A stretch of DNA of 48,132 nucleotides from Synergistaceae bacterium (GCA_031257775.1 JAIROA010000062.1:1-48132), one strand, 5' to 3'; positions 25,359-34,412 are shown, numbered from the stretch's first letter. Program-made: numbers and translations. Notes: a model not told the origin generated them from the letters alone.

Positions 25359-26344
25359 TCCGGTTAGGAACGCATCGCGTTCGGCCGATGTGGGGTTATT
25401 TAGTTTTATCGCTGTTTTTGCTAATTTCCGCCGCCTTCGGGCTATATATGGGCGACGTGGAGGTAACGCTCGACAAACTATTTGGAATGCTCATGCTCGG
25501 CCCGTTTGGCAAAACAGACGATGTTTTCCTGCAAAGCGTCGTCTGGCAGATAAGGTTTCCCCGTGTCCTGTCGACTATCATCTCGGGCGCAGTGTTAGCC
25601 GCTTCCGGGGTAGCGTATCAATCTGTCCTACGCAATCCCCTAGCTGAACCATATACGCTTGGCGTTGCTTCCGGAGCGGCATTTGGTGCCGCATGCGCGA
25701 TCATAGCCGGTTTGCCTGGGGTGAGTGCTGCGGCATTCGCCGGCAGCATAGCGTCGCTATTTATCGTGTGGATTCTCGGCGAGAGAAAAAACGCCCCTGA
25801 CATATCGAGAATTATCCTTGCCGGGGTCATCGTGGGCAGCATACTTAGCGCCGGATTGACATTCCTAAAAGCACTCGCCGGTGACAGGGTATCCGTCATT
25901 GTTATATGGCTTATGGGAAGTTTTTCTGCCGCAAACTGGCTTGACGTGTTTCCGCTCACGTTAGGGCTTTTCGTGCTGCTGCTCTTCTGCGCATCAAATA
26001 TGAACGAGATGGATATTATGGCGTCCGGCACAAACGCGGCTTCATTGGGGCTCGACCTATCCACGAGGCGGCTTTTAATCCTTGGCAGCGCCTCCTTTGC
26101 GGTATCGTTCGTCGTCAGCCGGTTCGGGATCATTGGCTTTGTCGGTCTTGTGATCCCGCATATCTTGAGAATATTATTTGGCCCATCGCACAGAAGCCTC
26201 ATCCCCCTCTCACTCATAGGCGGAGGCGCTCTTCTCTGCGCTGCTGATACATTAGCCAAAATGTTGAACGAAATACCAGCGGGAGTTCTGACCGTATTGA
26301 TCGGCGGTCCCGTCTTCTGCGCCATTCTTTGGAATCGAGGCTGA
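25355..26344 (+). CDS. BtuC/FecCD-family ABC transporter permease
   Basis: A 329-aa inner-membrane permease of the iron-chelate/cobalamin importer family with about ten helices. Diagnostic elements are IRFPRVLSTIISGAVLAASG (the RxPR start of the family), NPLAEPYTLGVASGAAFGA, VIVIWLMGSFSAANW, and GFVGLVIPHILRILFGPSHR close to the C-terminus, the loop that engages the ATPase. It overlaps the CobT-like fragment and is followed 4 nt later by its ATPase. No binding protein is encoded nearby. The CobT remnant makes a corrinoid substrate plausible, but heme or a siderophore cannot be excluded. Confidence 0.9.
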   Translation: MIRLGTHRVRPMWGYLVLSLFLLISAAFGLYMGDVEVTLDKLFGMLMLGPFGKTDDVFLQSVVWQIRFPRVLSTIISGAVLAASGVAYQSVLRNPLAEPYTLGVASGAAFGAACAIIAGLPGVSAAAFAGSIASLFIVWILGERKNAPDISRIILAGVIVGSILSAGLTFLKALAGDRVSVIVIWLMGSFSAANWLDVFPLTLGLFVLLLFCASNMNEMDIMASGTNAASLGLDLSTRRLLILGSASFAVSFVVSRFGIIGFVGLVIPHILRILFGPSHRSLIPLSLIGGGALLCAADTLAKMLNEIPAGVLTVLIGGPVFCAILWNRG

Positions 26345-26348
26345 TCAA

Positions 26349-27122
26349 ATGATTCTTTCTATAGATTCCCTCTCCGTTTATCTCGGCTATAAGGAGATAT
26401 TAAAGGGAGGCGCGATGTCATTTACCGCAAATGGCGGAGAAATTATAGGCATTCTCGGGCCGAACGGCAGCGGGAAAAGCACACTGCTCAGGGCAATAAG
26501 CGGCATAATCAAGAATGACGCGGGACGAATCACTTTCGACGGGAAGGACACAGAGCCGTTAAAAACGAAGGAGCGCGCCCGAATATTCGCGCATGTCACC
26601 CAGAGCGAGCATTTCGCCGCTGCCTATACTGTCCTTGAAAGCGTGCTTATGGGGCGATATCCGCATCTAAGGCGGTTTGAAAACTACAGCGCCCAGGATA
26701 TTGAAATAGCCCGCATTTCCATGCGGAGGCTTTCTCTGGAGGGGTTTGAGAAAAGAATAGTCACAGAGCTGTCAGGAGGCGAAAGCGCAAGGGTCGCGAT
26801 AGCAAGGGCTCTTGCCCAGGACACGCCGGTTTTGCTCTTAGACGAGCCAACCGCAGCTCTTGATCCTAAATACTCCCTCAATATAATGCGCGTCGCAAGA
26901 GAGCTTGCGGATGAAGGAAAGATAGTCATTGCGGCCATACACGACATGAACCTTGCCATGCTGGCCACAGACAGGCTTATTTTCCTAAAGGAGGGGACGA
27001 TTATATCAGACAGAGCATCAGGCGATGTGGATGGAAGGATACTGGAATATATTTACGATATCCCATGGGAACTGTTCACGACAGGGACAAATAACCGAAA
27101 AGTCGCCTTCCCTCTTGAGTAG
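26349..27122 (+). CDS. BtuD/FecE-family ABC transporter ATPase
   Basis: A 257-aa cytosolic ATPase that powers the adjacent permease. Walker A is GPNGSGKS (37-44), the Q-loop is HVTQSEHF (82-89), the signature is LSGGE (141-145) and Walker B is LLLDEP (162-167), followed by AAIHDMNLAMLATDR with the switch His. The length is normal for this family. The C-terminal tail (VDGRILEYIYDIPWELF) is typical of BtuD/FecE proteins. It is the last gene of the operon and ends just before a NBS-like palindrome and a large inverted repeat. Confidence 0.92.
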   Translation: MILSIDSLSVYLGYKEILKGGAMSFTANGGEIIGILGPNGSGKSTLLRAISGIIKNDAGRITFDGKDTEPLKTKERARIFAHVTQSEHFAAAYTVLESVLMGRYPHLRRFENYSAQDIEIARISMRRLSLEGFEKRIVTELSGGESARVAIARALAQDTPVLLLDEPTAALDPKYSLNIMRVARELADEGKIVIAAIHDMNLAMLATDRLIFLKEGTIISDRASGDVDGRILEYIYDIPWELFTTGTNNRKVAFPLE

Positions 27123-27143
27123 CCGCGAATTGCCAACACGTAA

Positions 27144-27158
27144 TATTCCCCGGGAATA
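27144..27158. other. palindromic TATTCCC-C-GGGAATA site
   Basis: First of five copies of the motif TATTCCC-N(1-2)-GGGAATA clustered around parABS. It lies just after the ABC ATPase gene and before the large inverted repeat. Confidence 0.55.
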
Positions 27159-27164
27159 ATTTTT

Positions 27165-27314
27165 ATGGCTATCGGGTTACATCAGAAGGCTGCCAAGACG
27201 CTGAGTTCCCGACTCGTTACGCGAATCGGATCGCTCATACATCTCTATCCTGAGCTAATTCGCCACACTCGTTCGATAACTCAGCGTCTTCTGTCGCGCA
27301 AACTATATAGCCAT
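27165..27314. repeat. 150-nt imperfect inverted repeat between converging genes; dispersed repeat copy 3
   Basis: Outer arms ATGGCTAT/ATAGCCAT (27165-27172, 27307-27314) and perfect 13-nt inner arms AAGACGCTGAGTT/AACTCAGCGTCTT (27195-27207, 27278-27290). Arm similarity continues inward around CTCGTT/ACTCG. The centre (27213-27255) matches 9759-9801 at 37 of 43 positions. An 89-codon frame crosses it without a ribosome site. It may be a MITE-like element or a structured RNA, and it could also act as a terminator for both neighbours. Confidence 0.65.
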
Positions 27315-27321
27315 GTAATTT

Positions 27322-30300
27322 TTAGAACGACAAAAGACCGTTTAGCGCGTGTTCTAACACCTGCCCTCCTATTTGGCTTCCGATACCGTTGCTATGTCCA
27401 TCGCCTCCTGGACCGACAGGGAATTCCAAATTGAGCCTTAACATTTCGTCATTTTTTTCTCTCCTCTGCTCCGCTTCGTTAAGCGCGGGAGACAGATCGT
27501 TCTTCGCTGGCTCGGCAATCATTACTTTTTCAAAAGAAACATCAGATGAAGACGCTATCACCGACAGGCTAACATCCCTAAACTCATCTTTCGTGAGACC
27601 TGTTATCGCTCCGCCAAGGAAGTTCTGGAAAGTCAAGCCGGATGTGCCTTGATCCATTGCAGAGGAGACAAGTCCGCGCATGCCTCCGACGAAGCTGTTG
27701 AGCGCCCTGATGTTGACGTTCCCAACACAGAAAAGATTTAAATCTTTCTCCATCGAAATGCTGCCGTCTGCCATGATATACTTGAAAACAGGATCTGCTT
27801 TCGGTGCGGCAACACGGCTTCCAGGCAGAAGATATATGTTTTTACCATCCACGGAAAAAGAAGCGTTCAACACATCGAAACGAAGAGGTTTTCCGCCAAG
27901 GAGCTTCGAGACCGCCGCAGCGCCGCTAAAGCCAGAGACTTCCCCGTTCCTAATCTCAATGCTCCCATCGCCATTCAACATGCTAGTTCTCTTGGTGTTG
28001 CCGGCAAGATGGATGCGCAGATCCACGCTGCCGCTAACTAAGCCCTGTGAGTCAGGAACAAGATCCATCAACGCGGGCGCGGTATCAGCGCTTTTAATGT
28101 ACAGAGTGCCTCCCCAGTCAGACATTTGTATGTCCTTTGCTAGCTGCGCGTTTACCTTTCCCCCATAGGCCAAAGCAGATGAATCCTCAATAAAAACGTA
28201 ACCATCCCCGACCCAGAATGGCGCCTGCAATTCAGAAAGCTTAACGCCCATTACGGAAAGCTTTGGAATCACAGCTTTCCCTTCTCCTTCAAAGGAATTG
28301 ATGCCGCCTCTTCCCGCAAAATCAAAGTCGAGGCTTCCGGCTATATCTATTTTTCTCTCATAGTCTAGCGGTGCCATAAGGCTTCTAATATCCACGCCAC
28401 GCCCTGTTGCGCTAACGGTGCCAATCCACTCGTCGCCAGATTTCACCAGGTCAGCGTCGGCACTAATGAGCCCTCTCCCCACCACAGCCCTCGCCTTGGG
28501 TATGTGAATCTCATCCATATCGCCGCTAAAGGACTCAACACGTATAAATGGCAAAAATAGGCCAAATGCATTGACGCCGTAAAGGAAGCCGTCTGCTTTA
28601 AATTTTGGGTCGGCCAGTGTTCCGGTTATATCGGCGCTGGCGTTCAGAAAACCTTGATATCCGCGAGACTCCGGCATAAATAGCCTTGATATTCTCCCTA
28701 TGTCCGCGCTAGATCCCGTTACCTTTATATCTATAGGAAGCCCATCCGGAGCAATATTATCGAAGCTCCAGTTTCCGGGCCCAGGAAGGTTCGCAACTGT
28801 CCCGCTTATGCTCAGATTGCCGATATTCATTCGGCTTCTAAGCTTTTCGAACGTCAACACGCCATCAACCAGCGCGGCAGAACCATTGATCTCAGAAAAA
28901 TTCAGATTGCTGTAGGAGAGCTTCGAGTCACGTAGGAACACCCTCGCCCCTGTGCTGTTTTTATCATCCCAGAGCCTGAAATCCCCTGCCAGCGCGCCGC
29001 CGATATCCTCTGATATCAAGCCGTTTTCCTTGAGCAAAGATGCCTCCACTCCATAAAAGCTTCCTTTTATATTGTACTCCAATGGAGAGGTTTCCGCGGG
29101 AAGTTTTACGAAGCCTCCTGCGGAGAGCTTTGCACTGCCGAAAGAGCAAGATGAGGAAATTATATCGAGCGAGCTAGTCTGGTAGCTTAATGCCGCGGTG
29201 AAGTCAGATAGATTCTGTCCGCTTACGGCAAGCGACGGGATATTTATGTCGGCTGAGGCCGATGGATCAGAAGGCTTCCCGCTCAAGCTCCAATTCGCTG
29301 AAAGAACGCCGTCGATTCCAAGTCCGCGAAGCTGTGGAGCTAGAACATAGAGCGAGGAAAGGCTTAGATCGGATATTTTCCCGGTGAATTTCAACGATCC
29401 CTGAGAAGCTCCGCCTAAAGCCGCAAGCTGAATGGGCTGATCGCCGGAGGCAGTAAAATTAGCCCCGTCCCATTGGGCGCTGATGCCTTTTATCAAAAGC
29501 CCGCTGTTTGAATATTCGAATTCAGACGATACCTTCTGGAGATTAATATCGCCGCTTACCGCAAGGGCATCAGCGGCAACTGCCCCGGAAATGACGAGAT
29601 CCCGCACTGGCCCTTTAACCTTAGCGCTAAGGCTGAGATCGCCCGATGCGCCGGTATTCTTGATTTCAGGATATTTCCCCGCGATAGATTCAACGGAAAT
29701 GGGCTGCGCTCCTATGTTTAAATCAAGAGCCGTTTCAGGAGCGATGGCGATGTCTCCGTTTGCCCTCACTTCGGCACCTAGGGCTCTGCTAAAAAAAGAC
29801 AGACGCATCTGATAGGTGTTTTTCAAGTCGATCCTGGCGGCGATTTTCTCAAAATCAAAGTCGAAGGCGTTCACCCTGGAAGCGTATATGCCAATCGGGC
29901 CCGACAAAGAATCGGAAGGGCCGCTTATATCGCAAGAAATCAAGTCAATAATGCCATTAATTCCTTCTAACCACGGATATTTATTTGTAATATTATTAAT
30001 ATTCAGGTTTTTAGCGACGAATTTTAAATCCAATTCAGGCTTATCGGTCTTGGAAATATCTATCGAGGCACCGCCTACGAGCGGCGTGTCATAAACGCTC
30101 GTCATCACATCGCTTAATGTCAAGAACCCGTCCGAGTAAGCATAGCGAGCGGCAAGGCTGTCATAAGGTATTTCCCGAATGGCGCCTCTTTCCGAAGTCA
30201 ATTTGCCAGCCACGTGGAGCCCTTCTCGGGACGAGATCCTTAAATTCGTGTCAAACACGCCCTCCATTCCCGCGTCCTTTATGGACGGGAGGATCTCCGC

Positions 30301-30990
30301 TGCTTTAGCGACATCCAGATTCCCTATCGCGCAATCGAGGCTTACAAATGGCGCGACAATACCTTCCGCCGCCACGCTCATCCCATTCCACTCAGCCTCA
30401 AGGCCGGATATCTCTGAAGACTGCGGAAGCGTGACCGCCGAAAGCGTGACCGACGCATCGGAATCCCTGAACTTTCCATCATAAGAGATGCTATATCTGT
30501 TATCATCGATTGTGACCAGCAAGCGACTGAGCTCCGCTTCTCCCCAGGGCGTCGAAAGTAAAGAATCGTACAGTGCAAGCGTCTCTAACGCTGGAGGCCG
30601 GGAAGATTCTTCGCTTTGCGCCGGTAAATGGGCAGATATTGTATCGAAATCAGCGGTCAACCTTCGAAGCGCCAGAATGGAGAGTTTAGGGTTTGCGGTA
30701 AGCACCGAGGATAGCATCGGGCGAATGTCGATCTCATCAGCTTTGGCTATGAGAACTCCTTCATGGATTATACGAATATCGCGCCCTTCCACGCCTGTGA
30801 TAGGATTGCCCGCAATGGAAGCGATTTCAAGCGAATATCCTCCGGCTTCGGTAAAGGCGTCAGCTACTTTCTGAACGACGAGGCCAGCATAAAACGTGGT
30901 TCTGGCTAAGACAAGATAAACTATTCCGCAAAATATCGCCGCGGATATTGCTAGACTCGAAATCACTTTCGTTTTAATGCGTGCCGGCAT
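27322..30990 (-). CDS. large AsmA/TamB-like envelope protein
   Basis: A 1222-aa protein with one N-terminal membrane anchor (ISSLAISAAIFCGIVYLVLA) and a long periplasmic part made of repeated beta-strands. The start after the anchor (GGYSLEIASIAGNPITGVEGRDIRI) is typical of AsmA-like proteins. Repeats of the type SGDINLQKVSSEFEYSN, GSLKFTGKISDLSLSSL and AGSLDFDFAGRGG run along the chain. The C-terminal region DGSIEIRNGEVSGFSGAAAV and FVLNASF-like strands are AsmA/TamB-type. Such proteins bridge the inner and outer membranes in diderms and take part in lipid transport or outer-membrane protein assembly. The start has GCAGGAGG 6 nt before the ATG. The partner TamA/BamA is not in the window. Confidence 0.8.
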   Translation of the reverse strand: MPARIKTKVISSLAISAAIFCGIVYLVLARTTFYAGLVVQKVADAFTEAGGYSLEIASIAGNPITGVEGRDIRIIHEGVLIAKADEIDIRPMLSSVLTANPKLSILALRRLTADFDTISAHLPAQSEESSRPPALETLALYDSLLSTPWGEAELSRLLVTIDDNRYSISYDGKFRDSDASVTLSAVTLPQSSEISGLEAEWNGMSVAAEGIVAPFVSLDCAIGNLDVAKAAEILPSIKDAGMEGVFDTNLRISSREGLHVAGKLTSERGAIREIPYDSLAARYAYSDGFLTLSDVMTSVYDTPLVGGASIDISKTDKPELDLKFVAKNLNINNITNKYPWLEGINGIIDLISCDISGPSDSLSGPIGIYASRVNAFDFDFEKIAARIDLKNTYQMRLSFFSRALGAEVRANGDIAIAPETALDLNIGAQPISVESIAGKYPEIKNTGASGDLSLSAKVKGPVRDLVISGAVAADALAVSGDINLQKVSSEFEYSNSGLLIKGISAQWDGANFTASGDQPIQLAALGGASQGSLKFTGKISDLSLSSLYVLAPQLRGLGIDGVLSANWSLSGKPSDPSASADINIPSLAVSGQNLSDFTAALSYQTSSLDIISSSCSFGSAKLSAGGFVKLPAETSPLEYNIKGSFYGVEASLLKENGLISEDIGGALAGDFRLWDDKNSTGARVFLRDSKLSYSNLNFSEINGSAALVDGVLTFEKLRSRMNIGNLSISGTVANLPGPGNWSFDNIAPDGLPIDIKVTGSSADIGRISRLFMPESRGYQGFLNASADITGTLADPKFKADGFLYGVNAFGLFLPFIRVESFSGDMDEIHIPKARAVVGRGLISADADLVKSGDEWIGTVSATGRGVDIRSLMAPLDYERKIDIAGSLDFDFAGRGGINSFEGEGKAVIPKLSVMGVKLSELQAPFWVGDGYVFIEDSSALAYGGKVNAQLAKDIQMSDWGGTLYIKSADTAPALMDLVPDSQGLVSGSVDLRIHLAGNTKRTSMLNGDGSIEIRNGEVSGFSGAAAVSKLLGGKPLRFDVLNASFSVDGKNIYLLPGSRVAAPKADPVFKYIMADGSISMEKDLNLFCVGNVNIRALNSFVGGMRGLVSSAMDQGTSGLTFQNFLGGAITGLTKDEFRDVSLSVIASSSDVSFEKVMIAEPAKNDLSPALNEAEQRREKNDEMLRLNLEFPVGPGGDGHSNGIGSQIGGQVLEHALNGLLSF

Positions 30991-31151
30991 GACTGACCTC
31001 CTGCGTAAAACTGTTCTAGACTTTACGAATAAATCTTATCATCGCTCACCATATTTGAACAGTCCTATAATTGTGTAAAAATGCATTGATTTATTTTCGC
31101 ATTCGCTGCCTAATATTTTGCAAAAAACTCGTCATTTTTATCCCGAAGGGC

Positions 31152-31157
31152 TATAAT
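31152..31157 (+). promoter_or_regulatory. -10 box of the parAB operon
   Basis: Perfect TATAAT 26 nt upstream of the parA ATG. The best -35, TCGTCA (31129-31134, 17-nt spacer), is weak. This may reflect autoregulation or an activated promoter. Confidence 0.5.
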
Positions 31158-31182
31158 ATGCCCAACTCTTCTGGGAGGTGCT

Positions 31183-31956
31183 ATGGTGAGAATTACGGCG
31201 ATCGCGAACCAAAAAGGTGGCGTCGGCAAGACTTCCACTTGTGTAAATCTTTGCGCCGGTCTTGGGCTTCTTGGCAAAAAGGTTCTATTGGTGGACATGG
31301 ATCCTCAGGCCAACAGCACAAGCGGCGTGGGGATTGAACGGAAATCCCTCGAATCAAGCATCTACGATCTTTTAATCGACAATGCTCCGCTCGATGACTG
31401 CGTGATTGCTACGGCATGGAAAGGAGTTTCAATAATTCCGGCTATAATTGACTTAGCTGGCGCCGAAATTGAGCTTGTCTCTGCAATTAGCCGCGAGACA
31501 AGGCTGAAAAAGGCGCTAAGACAACAAAATTCCTTTCAGCACGTCATTATCGACTGCCCCCCTTCCCTCGGTTTGCTGACGCTTAATTCCCTTGTAGCCG
31601 CTGAATCGATAATCGTGCCGATACAGTGTGAATACTACGCTCTCGAAGGCCTATCACAGCTCATGAACACAATCGAACTCGTAAGATCTCATTTAAACGC
31701 GACTCTTGCCTTGGACGGGCTTCTTATGACGATGTACGACTCAAGGACGCGCCTGTCAAAAGATGTCGCGACAGAAGTAAAGTCCCGCTTCGGCGATAAA
31801 GTCTACAAGAACACTATCCCCCGCAACGTCAGAATAAGCGAAGCGCCAAGCCACGGTATGCCAATACAGTATTACGACTCTGACAGCCCTGGCAGCACGG
31901 CGTATAATAAATTTGCTAAGGAGGCACTTAAAAGATGGCAAAGCAAAGAGGATTAG
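31183..31956 (+). CDS. parA: chromosome-partitioning ATPase ParA (Soj)
   Basis: A 257-aa ParA-type ATPase that binds DNA nonspecifically when ATP-bound and moves ParB-parS complexes. The deviant Walker A is KGGVGKTS at about 11-18, followed by LLVDMDPQANSTSG (A' motif) and VIIDCPPSLGLLTLN (Walker B). Residues QCEYYALEGLSQLMNT are typical of chromosomal ParA. No HTH extension is present, so it is the short, chromosomal form. GGGAGG lies 6 nt before the ATG. The 3' end overlaps parB by 22 nt. Chromosomal parAB normally lies close to oriC, which suggests that this window may be origin-proximal. Confidence 0.96.
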   Translation: MVRITAIANQKGGVGKTSTCVNLCAGLGLLGKKVLLVDMDPQANSTSGVGIERKSLESSIYDLLIDNAPLDDCVIATAWKGVSIIPAIIDLAGAEIELVSAISRETRLKKALRQQNSFQHVIIDCPPSLGLLTLNSLVAAESIIVPIQCEYYALEGLSQLMNTIELVRSHLNATLALDGLLMTMYDSRTRLSKDVATEVKSRFGDKVYKNTIPRNVRISEAPSHGMPIQYYDSDSPGSTAYNKFAKEALKRWQSKED

Positions 31957-32855
31957 GGAAAGGGCTTTCCTCCCTCATACCTACGGAATCCGAAGAACTC
32001 GAAAGGGTATCTGCCATAGTAGATGAGCCGGTTGACGATTTAAAAATCCCACAGGAGCTTGTCGATAAAAATAGCCTTTTCCCTAACCCATTTCAGCCAA
32101 GAAAGGCAATGAACGAGGAATCCCTGGATAACCTCGCGGCATCTATCAAAGAACATGGCATCATACAGCCAGTTTTAGTCCGCCGCGCGCAGTCGGGTTA
32201 CCAGATCATAGCGGGAGAAAGGCGCTGGAGGGCAGCTCAAAAAGCCGGCCTTAATGAAATCCCGGTAAGAATTCTCGACATTACAGACAGCCAGGCTATG
32301 GAGCTTGCTCTTGTTGAAAATCTCCAGAGGGAAGACTTGAACGCGATTGAAATAGCTCAAGGCATTCAGGAAATATTGTCAAAGCTGTCAGTAACCCATG
32401 AAGAGATAGCAAAAAAAATAGGTTTCAGCAGAACCTCGGTCACAAACAAGTTAAGGCTTCTTCAACTCCCTGAAAAAGTCATTATGATGCTGGAGAACGC
32501 CGAGATAACAGAAGGACACGCGAGAGCCCTGTTAGCGCTTCCAAGCGCCGACAAGATAATCGAATTCGCGAACATTACCAAAGAAAAATCCCTCAACGTG
32601 CGCCAGCTTGAACTGCTCGTTAAACAATCAGCGGCCGCCGCTAAAATAGACGCGGCATTCCCTAGAAAAGCCGAAACGCTCTCTGAATATAAAGACGAAA
32701 TAGAAAGATTTAAAAATACGTATAAACTGATGCTAAAAATAGATGGAGGGCGCAAGGGAATGGGCATACAGATAAAAGGGCTCAAAAAATGGCAGCTCCA
32801 GATGTTGATCGAGTATATCGATACACACTCTGAAGAATTATTCCCCCGGGAATAA
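31935..32855 (+). CDS. parB: chromosome-partitioning protein ParB (Spo0J)
   Basis: A 306-aa DNA-binding CTPase that loads at parS and spreads. The N-terminus (KQRGLGKGLSSLIP) is the ParA-stimulating tail. The ParB/Srx domain contains NPFQPRK, GERRWRA (94-100, CTP site) and ENLQREDLNAIE (128-139). The HTH region reads KKIGFSRTSVTNKLRLL (160-176) and EGHARALLAL (193-202). The GHARALL element is the ParB type. Noc proteins usually have GHGRTLL. The C-terminal dimerisation domain ends at WQLQMLIEYI. The last codons overlap a TATTCCC-CC-GGGAATA palindrome. Two parS-like sites lie 1.3-1.6 kb downstream. Confidence 0.96.
   Translation: MAKQRGLGKGLSSLIPTESEELERVSAIVDEPVDDLKIPQELVDKNSLFPNPFQPRKAMNEESLDNLAASIKEHGIIQPVLVRRAQSGYQIIAGERRWRAAQKAGLNEIPVRILDITDSQAMELALVENLQREDLNAIEIAQGIQEILSKLSVTHEEIAKKIGFSRTSVTNKLRLLQLPEKVIMMLENAEITEGHARALLALPSADKIIEFANITKEKSLNVRQLELLVKQSAAAAKIDAAFPRKAETLSEYKDEIERFKNTYKLMLKIDGGRKGMGIQIKGLKKWQLQMLIEYIDTHSEELFPRE
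32839..32854. other. palindromic TATTCCC-CC-GGGAATA site over the parB stop codon
   Basis: Second copy of the clustered palindrome, with a 2-nt spacer. It includes the last codons of parB (FPRE and stop) and ends just before the HIT ribosome site. Confidence 0.55.
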
Positions 32856-32870
32856 ATGGAGGCAAATATT

Positions 32871-33380
32871 ATGGACGTCTTAAGGGCACCGTGGCGAATG
32901 GAATACATAAACTCAACTAAGCAGAACGGTAATGAAGAAAGTTGCATTTTTTGCTTTTATCCAACTTTGGCCAATGACGCTGAAAACCTTATCATCGCAA
33001 GAGGGGAAACTTGTTTTGCTCTTCTAAACAAGTTTCCGTACAGCAACGGACACATACTAATCGCTCCATATCGTCATACCTCGGAGATGACTTCTCTTTC
33101 GGATCAAGAAAAACTTGAACTCTTGTCATTTTCGCAATACTCGATAAACGCTTTAAAATCCGTCATGAACCCCGACGGCTTCAATCTAGGAATCAACCTC
33201 GGGAAAGTCGCGGGTGCCGGTATTGACCAGCACATACACCTCCACGTAGTCCCCAGGTGGAAAGGCGATACTAATTTCATGTCCGTAACCGCAGAGACAA
33301 AAGTCCTCCCCGAAGCCCTTTCCGATACGAGGATAAAACTCGCCGAAGCCTGGCACTGCTCAGAAAAGCCTGCTTCATAA
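32871..33380 (+). CDS. HIT-family nucleotide hydrolase/transferase with CxxC
   Basis: A 169-aa protein of the histidine-triad superfamily. The catalytic triad is HIHLHVVPRW with His 121, 123 and 125. The N-terminal CIFC (25-28) and a downstream His (PYRHT) match the zinc-binding form of Ap4A-hydrolase-like or ADP-ribose-phosphate-type HIT proteins. Typical HIT elements are LNKFPYSNGHILIAPYRH and GFNLGINLGKVAGAGIDQH. An ATG at 32856 is in frame but forms part of the ribosome site ATGGAGG, so the ATG at 32871 is preferred. It follows parB by 15 nt and is probably co-transcribed. The natural substrate is likely a dinucleoside polyphosphate or a related nucleotide. Confidence 0.88.
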   Translation: MDVLRAPWRMEYINSTKQNGNEESCIFCFYPTLANDAENLIIARGETCFALLNKFPYSNGHILIAPYRHTSEMTSLSDQEKLELLSFSQYSINALKSVMNPDGFNLGINLGKVAGAGIDQHIHLHVVPRWKGDTNFMSVTAETKVLPEALSDTRIKLAEAWHCSEKPAS

Positions 33381-33411
33381 GAAATCACTATCAACTTAAA
33401 CGTTCCGCGAT

Positions 33412-34065
33412 ATGGCTCAGTCAAAAAACAGCGACACAATACCAAATCAAAAGTTCCTTTCCATTGTCTCCTCTATTGATGTGGAGTTAACAGTACAACG
33501 TTCACGATTTATAGCTTCGCTAAGGCAAGTGGACAATCGCCCTGAATTTGATGCCGCGCTAAAAGGCATTATTTCCCGATATCCTAAAGCCACGCATTAT
33601 TGCTGGGGATATAGGTTTTTCGAATCCCCCGTCATCGAACACTCTTCCGACGCGGGAGAACCAGCGGGAACTGCCGGAAGACCTATTTTAGGTGCCCTTA
33701 AAAAACACTCCCTTCAAAACATAATGGCAGTCGTCACTCGATATTACGGCGGGATAAAGCTTGGCGTAAAAGGACTGATTGCCGCATATGGAAATTCGAC
33801 GCTCTTGGCGATAGAAAAATCAACTATCATCACAGACGAACCAAAATCTCTTCTCCGTTTTAAATGTTCATATGATCTTTATAATATCTTCACATCACGT
33901 CTTGAACGATGCCTTGATGATTGTTCATCTCTTAAAGCGGAATTCACTGAGATCGTTTCCGGGACTGTTCTTATTCCAGATTCAATATTGCCTTTTTTGG
34001 GTGCCGAGCTTGACTCGCTTTTCCCGGACGCGAAGTCTTTTATTTACGACATACTCCAATCATAA
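33412..34065 (+). CDS. IMPACT/YigZ-family protein
   Basis: A 217-aa protein of the YigZ/IMPACT family. The signature HSSDAGEPAGTAGRPIL is clear, preceded by KATHYCWGYRF and followed by NIMAVVTRYYGGIKLGVKGL and AYGNSTLLAI. The C-terminal half is the second ferredoxin-like domain found in YigZ. Length is normal. In eukaryotes IMPACT regulates Gcn2. The bacterial role is unclear, and an RNA- or translation-linked role is only inferred. It lies 31 nt after the HIT gene and has no obvious ribosome site, so its start is less certain. Confidence 0.88.
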   Translation: MAQSKNSDTIPNQKFLSIVSSIDVELTVQRSRFIASLRQVDNRPEFDAALKGIISRYPKATHYCWGYRFFESPVIEHSSDAGEPAGTAGRPILGALKKHSLQNIMAVVTRYYGGIKLGVKGLIAAYGNSTLLAIEKSTIITDEPKSLLRFKCSYDLYNIFTSRLERCLDDCSSLKAEFTEIVSGTVLIPDSILPFLGAELDSLFPDAKSFIYDILQS

Positions 34066-34105
34066 AAAAATAAATTTGAGATGCGTTTAAGAATTCGAAA
34101 TCAGA

Positions 34106-34121
34106 TGTTCCATGTGAAACT
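34106..34121 (+). other. parS-like site 1
   Basis: TGTTCCATGTGAAACT matches the consensus TGTTTCACGTGAAACA at 13 of 16 positions. It sits in the 376-nt non-coding stretch between the parAB-HIT-IMPACT genes and pbpC. This stretch holds no gene but two parS-like sites and one TATTCCC palindrome. Confidence 0.7.
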
Positions 34122-34182
34122 ATAAATTACTCTTTCACAATATCGTTTTTTGATACGAAAATATTTATAAACACACAATCCT

Positions 34183-34198
34183 TATTCCCAGGGGAATA
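34183..34198. other. palindromic TATTCCC-AG-GGGAATA site
   Basis: Third copy of the clustered palindrome (2-nt spacer), located between the two parS-like sites in non-coding DNA. Confidence 0.6.
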
Positions 34199-34396
34199 TC
34201 TTGCACAGCCTAGGAAGCTCTCGGTTATATTAAAATTCTTAAACACCGCTTATTTCCCCCTGATACTTTTTCCGACTCGTCAATTTTATCCGTTAAAACA
34301 TGCCTCATGATTCCGTATGACGCGTACGGATGGTAATTGACATCACGGCACCAATGCGGGATAGGATATAAAATGCGGCGGTGTATCGATAGCTTA

Positions 34397-34412
34397 TGTT
34401 TCATGTGAAACC
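34397..34412 (+). other. parS-like site 2
   Basis: TGTTTCATGTGAAACC matches the parS consensus at 14 of 16 positions. The mismatches are the central C to T and the last base. It lies 30 nt from the 3' end of pbpC and 291 nt from site 1. Confidence 0.75.

Noticed and set aside
27165-27434. 89-codon frame across the large inverted repeat
   Set aside because: No ribosome site, its body is the inverted repeat, and the tail runs antisense into the AsmA/TamB-like gene. Codon-position pattern against copy 2 shows no clear coding constraint.
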